Source: Novakomyces olei (taxonomy: Eukaryota > Ascomycota > Novakomycetes > Novakomycetales > Novakomycetaceae). Taken from it: a stretch of DNA of 64,000 bases. The DNA is taken from assembly GCA_016906335.1 (NCBI GenBank), contig JADEYG010000003.1, forward strand, positions 868,001 to 932,000, written 5' to 3'. The notes under the pieces were generated by a model. That model was not told the origin of the DNA. It worked only from the letters and a program-made list of their open reading frames with translations, and ran no database searches. How positions within the stretch are numbered: position 1 is the stretch's first letter; every line of letters starts with the position of its first letter. This document shows positions 13,776-23,582 of the stretch, piece by piece. The translations under genes were made by a program, and so were the position numbers.

Positions 13776-14122
13776 TCAGATCGTGCTTTGTAAATTATTA
13801 GACTTGATGCGCTCAATGTTTTTTTTGCGCTGTTCAGCTTTGGTCAATATACGCGGACCAGGTCGCAAAGCCTCGGTTGATGCCTCCGGCGGGTCAAGCA
13901 GCCGCCATAACCATTCCGGGTATTCATTGTCTTCTTTTGCGAGAACAGGTTTTTGGCCCTTGCGAATTGTGAGTCCTTTCAATGGCGTTCCCGCGGGTAC
14001 GGACGATTTTACTATAAATATGAGTACAGATCAACATTTCTGATTTTACCTCCTTCTTTTGCCGCTGCGTTAAGAGCACGCACTTGCTGCCGCCACAGGG
14101 TCATTTTGGATATCTGTTGCAT
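13776..14122 (-). CDS. MRPL37: Mitochondrial large-subunit ribosomal protein mL54 (yeast MRPL37)
   Basis: Nuclear-encoded mitoribosomal protein. Two exons, 14122-14050 and 14011-13776, make 102 residues; the yeast homologue is about the same size. The N-terminus MQQISKMTLWRQQVRAL is basic and lacks acidic residues, fitting a matrix-targeting presequence. The family core is intact: SSVPAGTPLKGL across the splice join, then EYPEWLWRLLDPP, and a basic C-terminal helix with RKKNIERIK. The 38-nt intron begins GTAAAA and ends TTTATAG. A TTTCAG precedes the ATG, so an extra 5' untranslated exon is possible. Confidence 0.88.
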
Positions 14123-14444
14123 CTGAAAGTAAACCTGTCGCACTACTATTCAAATGCCATATGTAGTTTTTTTGGTAATAAATCCAGTTTATTTTTCACA
14201 TTAGTATATTAATTTTATTGTTTTTTTTTTTTTTTAATTTATTCAGAGTAACCCATATAACCCATATCTTTTTAATGCACCAAAGCACAGTATCAGACGT
14301 AAAATGAATAAGAAATTCACTACAGATGATAAATTGACCAATTATATTAAACCACATTATTTTTATAGCAGAATATAGTACAATGCGCTGTCAACACTAG
14401 CACACACGTAGTAAACATACCCCCACTGGATCGAAACACTCAGA
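14123..14444. promoter_or_regulatory. Divergent promoter region mL54 / TVP18
   Basis: 322 bp between divergent starts, with a homopolymer T run near 14219. No specific site was recognised. Confidence 0.4.
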
Positions 14445-15065
14445 ATGAGTTTGTCGGAAGAGCTCCATTCGCGAAATTTTAGGTACGTGAGCCCAGTTTA
14501 TAGCACTAACATAACAGTATTTATGCACAATGGTACTACCTTGGGTTTTTAGCGAAGACTAACCTGCCACATAAGGCTCGGAATCTTGTGTATATTTTTA
14601 TGCGTGGCTCTGGGCATTGCGAACCTCTTTCACATTGGGGTTGTAGTGGTGTTTTCCGCCGTAACAATGTATGACTTGCTTTCACCTAAAACCAAATTGA
14701 ATTGGACTAACGTAAATTTATCAGCGGTTTCGGTCTAGTACTAGTATTTGTGGAAATTCCATTTCTGCTGCGGATCTGTCCCGTTTCTGAGCGATTGTAA
14801 GCTCGATTTTGCTTTTTTACACTAATTTTTTAGCGATGTGTTTGTGAGACGGTTCAACAACAATGTGCCCCGTGCGCTCATGTACGCGGCAATGGCAGTC
14901 GTGACGTTTTGCTCTTGCATCTTCCAGGCGACTAGTCTGATTGTTCCGGGCATATTTTTGTCTTTCACTGCTATCTCTTACGGGCTGGCGGCTTTGCGCA
15001 ATCAGGAATTTGTGTCCAGCAAAACACTTGGCGGTCAGGGCCTAGGCGTACAGATGGTCGTTTAG
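14445..15065 (+). CDS. TVP18: Golgi membrane protein TVP18
   Basis: A small four-helix protein of Tlg2-containing Golgi vesicles. Five exons: 14445-14482, a 15-nt microexon 14518-14532, 14576-14668, 14725-14796 and 14834-15065, giving 149 residues. The spliced product reads NFSIYAQWLGILCIFLC and ALGIANLFHIG, then VFVEIPFLLRICPVSERF, then ATSLIVPGIFLSFTAISYGLAA, which match the family helix by helix. The microexon supplies the conserved Ile-Tyr-x-x-Trp; without it the motif is lost. Flanking introns are only 35 and 43 nt, with CACTAAC and GACTAAC branch points. A longer exon that skips the microexon introduces stops or loses the motif. Confidence 0.9.
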
Positions 15066-17541
15066 GTTCGACTTGGAAGCTTTCAACCCAGATTTTGCAA
15101 TGGAAGTTTTTACAGCCAGCCTTATATATACAGAGGCTGATCGAAGCAAAGGCGTGTGCGCAAAAGTAATTACTATTTTATGCTTTAATTTTGATAATGC
15201 CCTAACCCTGGGTTTTGCTGGCAGATACTGCGTCTGTCATGTTTGTTCAGAGCGTTCGTAGTAATATTTGAAATTTGCTCTAAATCTCATATGTAACTCG
15301 CTACGGCGATTAAATAGGTCTTAAGGCTGAAGAGAATTCACCCTGCTGTTCTTGGCAGCGCTCAGAGATTCCGACTGGATGGATTCTCCGGGTATAAGCT
15401 ATGTAAACTCAGAAACAAGACTCGTCTTGGAATTGGAATAAACATTCTGGTTCAGCCATGGAATGCATTCGTGAAACGATCTTTTTGAACTGTGGAATTT
15501 ATGTGAACTGTTCCGTTTCGGGATAGACATTATATATATACATAGTTGTGATAAAGGTGAAGACGCTCAAGCATCTCGCGAGACTATATGCTTCAGAATC
15601 GCCGAGATCTGAAAATTGCTAATGCAATATCTTTTGAGGCACCAAGTATTGTACACAGTCTTCACTTTTGTATCACAAGTATTAAACCATCTACTGGTGC
15701 CTAGTAGAATAAAATGATTTAATGTTTTTATATGGTTTGGAAATCAAACTATCGGATCACTCGCAGTAAATAAATAAATGTCTATTATATGCTTTATACT
15801 CTATTACTTTGGCATTCAAATTTGGATCAGAGGTATTTTCTATACGAACGCGTTCATGGTCATACAATGTGGTAATTGTCGTTATTTTCACTGGCAGTCC
15901 ACGAACGTTCGCGCCAATGCTTACAAAAGTAATGCATTTCCACGGTGATACTAAGTTATCAGGGCGTCGGTTGGGATACGACCGCAATAGAACCTGGTGA
16001 ATGTTACGCAATAATCATTCTGCACAGCACAAGACCAAAATGGCTCCAACGTAGGCGCGGGTGGCTGGTTAAAGACTGTAGGTATCCAGCTGTACGGAAA
16101 AGAACGAAAATAGAAAGCAATACAAGAGGAGGCTGCCATTAATCGTTTCATGTAGAGGCTGAGAGGAAATATAAACAGCTATCATATCCGGTTACTTGCC
16201 TCTCTTAATACGCCAAGTGTAGATACGCGAAGATCATTGCCATGGCATCAGGAAACCATTCAATTTTAAAATACGTAAGAGGGTGTGGCTGTCACAAAGG
16301 CCTGGCCCAGTCAGGGAGCAGTTTTGATCAGCAAGGCGAGAGAGCACTAGTTTATACTTAATTGCAGTTTTAATTCAGGGAAATTGCCAAGCTATACATT
16401 CCCTGTAGAGAAACGAGTTTGCAATTTATCCAGAACAGGCTTGTAGATGTTTCATGCAGCAGCAATACGAATTAGAACTTGGAATAGCAGAGAAGGATCA
16501 AGAAACTCTAATTGGCCATGGTGATGTAATGTAAATAGCATGTAGAGCATAGAGCACAAATCGCAGCAATAAAACCAGCCATTCCGGGTGCCAAGGTAAT
16601 ACTTTAATTGCTGACGCGTACGCGTCAAGCACACTGGCAAGCAATATTGTAAGCGACGCAAGTCGACTAGTAAAATTACACCCACCGCTAACGGCCCTCG
16701 GCCGTTCATCCAACGTCGAATTAGTAAGCCGTTTTCATTTCGGTGCACTACGATATAAACGAATGGCAATTTTCACCAAACTGCTTACGACGAGAGATCG
16801 CACAGCACTAGCGGCAATAAACCGGCACGCGTATTCATTACATAGACATTCACACTATATACACTCACACCCCATATACACTGTGATTGTAATGTAATGT
16901 AATTTTAAAAATGCGTGACCAAAATATACGGGGTTGTATCATTTTTAAATTAGGTAGCCACCGCAGCCTATAAGATTCGCGGTGGCTGGACGTGATTTTC
17001 CAAATTTACGTGGTTACTTACGAGTCAGGGCCAAGTGCGTGCACACATGGTGCCTGAAATCGAGAGCGAGGTCTGACGTGTCCTAATCGGGGAATCACAA
17101 CCGCGCGATGCAACGGTTACCTGGCGGCGCAACCGTTACCCAACGGGCGCACCGTGCCAGGCTCAATTTGCAGCATAAGCATACCGGCCCAAGGGCTGTG
17201 CTTGGTTCCATACAATATATTCATATTGATTAGTATACTCGTCGGGCTGCTTTGCGGACAGTGCATATGCCCGCTCGAGTATCCATTCACGCGTCGACAC
17301 GCGTGGCGATCCCTGCAGTATCGCGGCAACCGCTATATACTACCAAGCCTGTATACAATATATGTTCTATATATATCTCGATTTACATAATTTAATATAT
17401 TAATGGTGCACCCCTTTGTCTTACCCGATCGGGATTAATCCCCGCCAACGGTCAGACAGTAGTAACTGCTTCTATTTTCGTGGTTGCTGGGGCAGGCGTG
17501 CTGAACGCGGCATCCCCACGCCACAAAATATGAGGGCACAT
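15066..17541. other. 2.5 kb region without recognised genes
   Basis: Between TVP18 and the first PIR gene. It has only short, non-conserved frames, a CCCTAACCCTG motif at 15200-15210 and short repeats of TGTAATG and CACTATATACACTC near 16850-16900. The part next to 17668 is likely a long regulatory region of the wall-protein gene. Confidence 0.4.
15200..15210 (-). promoter_or_regulatory. Telomere-like CCCTAACCCTG motif
   Basis: Reverse-strand TTAGGG-type motif 135 bp downstream of the TVP18 stop. Significance uncertain. Confidence 0.3.
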
Positions 17542-17548
17542 TATATAA
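17542..17548 (+). promoter_or_regulatory. TATA box of the PIR gene
   Basis: TATATAA lies 120 bp upstream of the start codon at 17668 in an otherwise mixed-composition region. Strong TATA promoters are common for abundant wall proteins. Confidence 0.55.
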
Positions 17549-17667
17549 GGAGACGAACGACCCCTGGTCGAGATCTTCTATCCCTGCGCATTCTTAATTC
17601 TCCCCCTTTGGCGTATCACCTGTGGCGGGAAGTAAACTGAGGAACAGAGATCTTACACTTTGACGAC

Positions 17668-18906
17668 ATGCTACCCGTAAAATCCCTACTTGCTCTGGCC
17701 GCCGTGCTGGCTGGCGCGGATGCCGCTGCTGTGACCACGCGTGTGGCCTCTGGCCATGTCGGCCAGTGCTACAGCAGCTTTCCCTCTTCTTTTGGGATTG
17801 TGATTGCAGAGATTGCCAACTCGACTTCTGCTCCTGCCACTGCAGCTAGCGCTACCGCTGCTCCGTCTGGAACAGTAATTGGCCAAATCACGGACGGTCA
17901 AATACAAGCTGCTTCCACTGGAATGGCTGCTCTTTCTTCAGCTGCTCCCAGCACTGCCGGAGCAGTCACACAAATCACAGACGGCCAAGTCCAGGCGCCG
18001 ACTGGCCAACCTTCTCCAGCACCTCCTACTGCCACTAGTGCTCAGGGAGCAGTCACTCAAATCGGTGACGGTCAGATCCAAGCGCCAACTGGCTCTCCTT
18101 CTCCGGCCCCGGCTTCTTCCGCTCAGGGAGCAGTCACTCAAATCGGTGACGGCCAAATCCAGGCTCCTACTGGCTCTCCTTCTCCGGCTCCAGCTTCTTC
18201 CGCTCAGGGAGCAGTAACTCAGATTGGCGACGGTCAGATCCAGGCGCCAACTGGCTCACCTTCTCCGGCTCCGGCTTCCTCTGCCGGAGGAGCAGTCACT
18301 CAGATCGGTGACGGCCAAATCCAGGCTCCTACTGGCTCTCCTTCTCCAGCCCCGGCTTCTTCCGCTGAGGGAGCAGTCACTCAGATCACTGACGGACAAG
18401 TACAGGCGCCTACTGGAAGCCCTGCTCCTTCCTCTGCTCAGGGTGCTGCCTCCCAGATCACTGATGGTCAGGTCCAGGCTCCTACTGGCACAGCTGCTCC
18501 TCAGGCATCCGGAGCTGCTTCTCAAGTCGGTGATGGTCAAGTACAGGCTCCCGCTTCTACTGCCGCTACTACCGTCACCAGCGGTGGGCACGAGTTTGAC
18601 CTTGCGTACGTGTGCTCTAGCAACTCGACGCTTACAATGACTCTGGAGAACGGAATCCTCAAGGATAACCGCGGACGCTTGGGCTACATTGCCTCCAACC
18701 GTCAATTCCAGTTTGACAACCCAGTCCAGGACAATGCCATTATTGCCAACGGCTTTGCTGCCTGCAGCAACGGTACATTAAGTCTTGGAAACAGCACTGT
18801 CTTCTGGTCTTGCAAGTCTGGCAGCTTCTCCAACTTGTACGACCGTTCTATCGGTGGACAGTGCACTCCAGTACAACTGCAAATGGTCAGCCTGCGATCC
18901 TGCTAA
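17668..18906 (+). CDS. PIR-family cell-wall protein with nine internal repeats
   Basis: Secreted wall protein of 412 residues in one exon. Residues 1-19 form a signal peptide (basic start, LLALAAVLAGADA). From about residue 70 to 300 there are nine PIR units of the form QIxDGQIQ or QVxDGQVQ. These are separated by Ser/Thr/Pro/Ala linkers; the middle four units are nearly identical including the linkers. In PIR proteins a Gln of each repeat forms an alkali-labile ester to beta-1,3-glucan. The C-terminal domain keeps the family cysteine pattern C-x65-C-x16-C-x12-C, ending in Cys, with one extra Cys inside the first interval. Unlike classic PIR proteins, no Kex2 Lys-Arg site is evident after the signal peptide. 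A related gene follows in tandem 1.4 kb downstream. Confidence 0.93.
   Translation: MLPVKSLLALAAVLAGADAAAVTTRVASGHVGQCYSSFPSSFGIVIAEIANSTSAPATAASATAAPSGTVIGQITDGQIQAASTGMAALSSAAPSTAGAVTQITDGQVQAPTGQPSPAPPTATSAQGAVTQIGDGQIQAPTGSPSPAPASSAQGAVTQIGDGQIQAPTGSPSPAPASSAQGAVTQIGDGQIQAPTGSPSPAPASSAGGAVTQIGDGQIQAPTGSPSPAPASSAEGAVTQITDGQVQAPTGSPAPSSAQGAASQITDGQVQAPTGTAAPQASGAASQVGDGQVQAPASTAATTVTSGGHEFDLAYVCSSNSTLTMTLENGILKDNRGRLGYIASNRQFQFDNPVQDNAIIANGFAACSNGTLSLGNSTVFWSCKSGSFSNLYDRSIGGQCTPVQLQMVSLRSC
17872..18560. repeat. In-frame PIR tandem repeats
   Basis: Nine coding repeats. The central four share an almost identical unit of about 28-30 codons at DNA level, a substrate for unequal exchange and length polymorphism. 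Confidence 0.85.
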
Positions 18907-20332
18907 GCGTAGAAGACGTAATGCACTCTGCAAAGGCTATGGTTCTTGAATTTTGTTTACCAAAATATTCTGTACTTTTGAATCATTCTTGCCCCGATCT
19001 GGTGAGATGATGTTCTATTCTAAATATTTTCTACATATTTTCTTATTTAAACAAACCGCCAACTCTAGTTGCAACAAAGTCGTCACGGCGACATTGTTGT
19101 ATTCTTGCAGTGGTGTGCTGCAAAAGCATAGCTCAGCCGGTTTAATTTTGGCGGCTGAAGCCTTTTTCTTGCATTTTATATTTTATTCTATTTTATTTGA
19201 TGACGAAACTTCATAGTGTATATTTACATAGTATAATTAAATTTTATGAATATAGCTGTGGCTTTATAGATGTCGGAAGGGTTACATTACAAGTTGAACA
19301 GAAAAATATATATGTATCTAGAGATAAATTATAGATAAATAAATATATTAGAGATAAATATGTAGGACGTTGCTATCGCCAATTGTTCTGCAATTATGTC
19401 AGCAACTATTAATCCGCGCCTACTTGAACTAATAGTTATGAGCAATAATGTGCAGTTTCAGGCTCCAGTGAGTCGCAACTTTGGCCGACCGATCTATTAA
19501 GCAAACAGCTTCCATAAAAATGGACTCTACCGCTTTGTCGGCATTAATTGCTGTTAATTTGCCGCAGTGAATTTAAATAGATGACTGAACCCAAACTTTT
19601 GTTTTCTCACCGAACGATGACAGCAGAGCCGCAAAGGACTCTTGGACGCATTAATCACTACAGCAATCTTACACAGGTAAATGTACTACAAAAAATAATA
19701 AAATCAAAAATCATAAGCTGACAACTAAAGAGCAGAAAAACAAAATTTGGGGCATTAAAACCCGAGGCATTCTTGGCCCTGGCAAACAATATTTGAGCAA
19801 ATATATAACATTCGTATTCGCGATTGGTCACGGGCAGCAAAGAGTCTGGTCCCTGCCTTATAAACGTAATGAACCTTTTCAGCAATCGCTATTGGCAGTC
19901 ATGTGGTCGTCGCGTCACATGATGGCGCCGCTTCAAATGAAAATAAGTACCTCAATTTATAAGGGAGCGTAAGAACAGTCGTGAGGACAATTGTGCGCCC
20001 TTTTTCCTATTTAACGGAGCGGGAATTCAACACTCCAACTTAAATTCCTCAGCAACCAATCCTCTCTCCACTGCTTGCTCAAACCTCCAACCTAGGGACA
20101 ATCGCTTTGAAGAAGGCACCGGTTCCTTTAGGTACAGGATAAACGAAACAAAGACGAAAGCCGGTATTCAACGATCACCAAGCTAAACAAAAAGGGCTCA
20201 AATTTTCAAAATCGTCTGGGACTTGAACGTCTTTTACGCTCTACCTCCAGACTTATCTCCCTCAAGCAATTTAGATAAAGCAACACGAATCGAAGTCAGC
20301 TTGGAGATACAAATATCCCTACCAGACTCGAG
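18907..20332. other. Intergenic region between the two PIR-type genes
   Basis: Contains the terminator side of the first gene and the promoter of the second (TTTATAA at about 19956-19962). A possible small spliced frame starts at ATG 19617 with a GTAAAT donor after about 20 codons, but no intact continuation could be established. The 370 bp before 20333 is AC-rich and looks like a long 5' leader. Confidence 0.35.
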
Positions 20333-21814
20333 ATGCTGAAGCTCTTACTCGCTTCTGCCCTGGCATTTACTGCTGCCCATGGCCTCGTTGTACCTTCGCG
20401 GCTGAACGCTAAAGGTGAGGTACCTGGCTGTGCGGACCATTACGATATGGCCTTTGGCATTGCTGTGATTCCTGCTCATCTCAGTGGCAAAGACGATTAC
20501 AAAAAGAGTTCATTGATTACACCAGAAATGGCAGCAGAAATGAACAAAAACAGGACCGATAACGATGCCGACGCGAAATATGGTGATAATGACATATCTA
20601 ATGATGATGATGATGATGATGATGGCAACTCTCTGTCTAGCGCAGACCGCTCAAGTGCAATTTTGGCGGGAATGCATAGTTTTCGCCGTGCAATTGTGGC
20701 TAAGGGCCCCGCTGTTGACAAGAGCCACTCTCATTATCGTCGTGAAGTGGCTGCACAGATCCCCGATGGCCAGATCCAATTGCAGCAAGGTTTCAATGGC
20801 AAACTAGCCGCCTCACAGATTGCTGATGGCCAGGTCCAGATTCTCAAGGGCAAGGGCAAATCGCCGGAAGTCGAAGAGTCTGATGATGAAACTACACCAA
20901 AGCCAAAAACGATTATAATGGCATCGCCTAGTAAAGCCCAACCTCCATCAGCCAAGCAGGTCCTGGCAGAAGTGCCCAAGAACCAGATTCCCAAGGCAAA
21001 GCTCATTGTTATGCCTTCGAAGAAATTGAAGGGCGGTCCTGGAACTGGGGACAGTCGTAAATCTGGGGCCAGTCCTGAGGAGTCCAGTCCCAATACAAAG
21101 CCTGACATCATCATTCTTAAGCCTGTTCCGTCCAAGAATGGCCCGGTTAATCAGATCGCCGACGGCCAGATTATCGTCCCTCTCCAGCCGGGCCCCGTTA
21201 AAACCGGACAACAGCTGAACGAGAAACCAATTGGCGAAATTGCCGACGGTCAGCCTCAAGCGCCCCGTCGACGCCTTTTGCATCGTCGAGCAATTTCATC
21301 TTTGATGCGCCGTGCATTCGCCCCCCATGGTGGAGCGCCGGATGTTCCTTCGGACCCCCAATCGCCAATGGAGAAGACGGCAGAGCATGCCTTTTCCGAC
21401 AAGCTGGGCAGTGTTTTTACGTCCGGTCAGATCGATGCTGATGTGAGGGAATATGAGGCACAAGACTCTGGGAAAGCAATGAACCTGGCCTATGTTTGTG
21501 CTAGCAAACTGGCAGATTCTACTGTGCCTTATATGAGTTTGAATTACGGGAACCTTATGGATTCACGTGGCCGTTATGCTTATATTGGCAAGTCGCGCAA
21601 GCTCACGTTTGCCAACCCGGTGCATCACGATGCAGTGGTGACGTCTGGATTCTCTGTCTGCTCAAACAGTACGATCGGACTCGGTGGGAGTACGATTTTC
21701 TATTCCTGCGTGGGAGTTGGAGATAAGCGTGAGGAAAGCGGAGTTTACGACCGGCCTGTAGACGGGTACTGCCATCCAGTGCACCTTGAGATGGTGTCTA
21801 TTACGGATTGCTAG
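20333..21814 (+). CDS. Divergent PIR-like wall protein with four degenerate repeats
   Basis: A single exon of 493 residues. Signal peptide at 1-17 (MLKLLLASALAFTAAHG). Only four scattered repeat-like motifs remain: QIPDGQIQ near residue 142, QIADGQVQ near 162, QIADGQII near 274 and EIADGQPQ near 301. There is an acidic run of seven Asp near residue 96, and basic clusters near 325 (RRRLLHRR), which may be Kex2 sites. The C-terminal domain aligns with that of the upstream neighbour (LAYVC, RGRYAYIGKSRKLTFANPV, ending in Cys) and holds the same cysteine spacing at the end. It is likely a paralogue of the tandem neighbour that has lost most glucan-linking repeats. How it attaches to the wall is uncertain. 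Confidence 0.85.
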   Translation: MLKLLLASALAFTAAHGLVVPSRLNAKGEVPGCADHYDMAFGIAVIPAHLSGKDDYKKSSLITPEMAAEMNKNRTDNDADAKYGDNDISNDDDDDDDGNSLSSADRSSAILAGMHSFRRAIVAKGPAVDKSHSHYRREVAAQIPDGQIQLQQGFNGKLAASQIADGQVQILKGKGKSPEVEESDDETTPKPKTIIMASPSKAQPPSAKQVLAEVPKNQIPKAKLIVMPSKKLKGGPGTGDSRKSGASPEESSPNTKPDIIILKPVPSKNGPVNQIADGQIIVPLQPGPVKTGQQLNEKPIGEIADGQPQAPRRRLLHRRAISSLMRRAFAPHGGAPDVPSDPQSPMEKTAEHAFSDKLGSVFTSGQIDADVREYEAQDSGKAMNLAYVCASKLADSTVPYMSLNYGNLMDSRGRYAYIGKSRKLTFANPVHHDAVVTSGFSVCSNSTIGLGGSTIFYSCVGVGDKREESGVYDRPVDGYCHPVHLEMVSITDC

Positions 21815-22893
21815 TTCTATTTATTATTCATTTATTCAAACAAATACAACAAATGTATATACTTCAAAGCCGGTTGGCACGGTCAGTCTTGTGCACGTCC
21901 GCAGCCAGGTTTCACGCGTTATTGGTTACTTTTATTATTGAAATTATGTTTATTCCTTGTTTCTGGGGTCGGTTGGTTCGTTTCGTTTAGCAATAATGGT
22001 TGATAGTAAATTTAGCACTAAATATTCATTGATAAAGCTTATACCTATGGCACAGCAAAGTTTCAGTGTAACCGCCCACTACCCCCGCCCCACACTAAAT
22101 TCGCGAAAAAACGCCCGCCGCTGATGAATCGATAGTCAATTGCGTAGACGATGAGATAATCAAAAGAGGCAAAAGACGAGTTTTCCCCACACACACGATG
22201 ACGGAGGTGTCTGGCCGGGTACGCCGCTTTCATCCAGTGGGGTTACACCCGTGTATTCTAGAATAGTACCAATTGAGCCGCATATTAGCCCACAGTACTG
22301 CAGACTAGTTAACTTATTACAGATTTAATGGAATAAATAGTGTTTCGCCGTACGTAGGCTACAGGCACAGAAAAATGGAGGAGGGGTAACCTGCGCTTGC
22401 GCTACATTTGCCGAGATCTAGTGGAGGGGTAACATGCATCGAGGCAAAATCTTTAATGCTCTTTAAGGTACAGCAATCTACACAGCCGCGTCTTGTGCAA
22501 CCAAGTGTCGGCCGTCTATGTACGCGTGAGCCAACGCAGAGTATTGCAAGTATATCCACTCTTGCTGCAACATGTTTGTATACAAAACTACCCTTAAGTA
22601 CCGTCAGACGTTAAAGTAAGAAACACGGGTAAGAAACTTGGGTGTTTACGAGTACAATGTACGAGCGGGCACGAGACGGGTCGCACGCAACAGATATCTG
22701 AATCGGGTGCGGCGGCATCCTCGCACTTTTATGTAACCTTGCACAGCTAGTTACAAGTATAAAAGTATTATTTACGTGTAAAAAGCAACATTTACGTGTA
22801 TAATGGTCATTTGCGTGTGTATAAAGTAACATTTTCATGTATAAAAGTTTACGGCTACGTGTACGGCTACGTGTACGAGTATGGAACAGTACA

Positions 22894-22953
22894 TTATAGT
22901 CCTATTACAGTCCTATTACAGTCCTATTATAGTCCTATTGTAGTCCTATTACA
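22894..22953. repeat. 11-bp tandem repeat, about five copies
   Basis: Unit close to AGTCCTATTAC with single-base variants. Intergenic. Confidence 0.8.
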
Positions 22954-23340
22954 TACTATTATAGTCTTGTATACTCCATTCATTGCAGTAACATTGCACT
23001 TTAATCGGCATCGCCACGCGGGCAAAGTAACGTTGCCGTACAGCATACGAATAAATAGTAATAAAAGACACGCACGTAATAATCTACATTACTCTGCCGC
23101 TCAAACATGTAATAGGCTCTGTGCAGCACACACCACCCAATCACATTTCGTACATTGAAATCTCATGCGTCTGCAAGAAATTTATGTCATAAAATTTGGT
23201 CGGACGTTGTAGCACCTCGAGTGGTATTGGACGGTTACTGTTTGGTTAGTATTATCGACCGCGGCTGCCGGAGCGGTGATTAATTGGCATACACATTCTC
23301 GTTTTCTCTCACGGCTGTGGAACCGACACTGATCCTCGGC

Positions 23341-23455
23341 AGTCTTGACTAGTTTGATCAGTGACTAGTTTGATCAGTCTTGACAAGTCTTTGACAAGTC
23401 TTTGACAAGTCTTTGATCAGTCTTGACAAGTCTCGACAAGTCTTTGATTAATCTC
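23341..23455. repeat. Imperfect TCTTTGACAAG / TTGATCAG tandem repeats
   Basis: Interleaved 11-bp units with TTTGATCAG variants end about 130 bp upstream of the AIM21-like start. They could be a clustered protein-binding array or plain slippage. Confidence 0.75.
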
Positions 23456-23582
23456 GAGGACTAATCCTTGTCTGAAAGCTTTGACTTATCGATCCTCACT
23501 TACCCCTATCATCCAGCTCTGTCCTGGTCAAACTGACCATCGATATACGACAGACAGCCGATACATCTGGCGAGACAGAGAA

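Larger units (their letters stand above)
21815..23582. other. 1.8 kb intergenic/promoter region with short tandem repeats
   Basis: No gene was recognised. It holds an 11-bp repeat (AGTCCTATTAT type) at about 22894-22953 and a TCTTTGACAAG-type repeat at about 23341-23455, just upstream of the AIM21-like gene. Confidence 0.45.

Noticed and set aside
16452-16769. 105-codon minus-strand frame in the 15-17.6 kb gap
   Set aside because: No family resemblance, irregular composition and an overlapping second frame; not distinguishable from chance.
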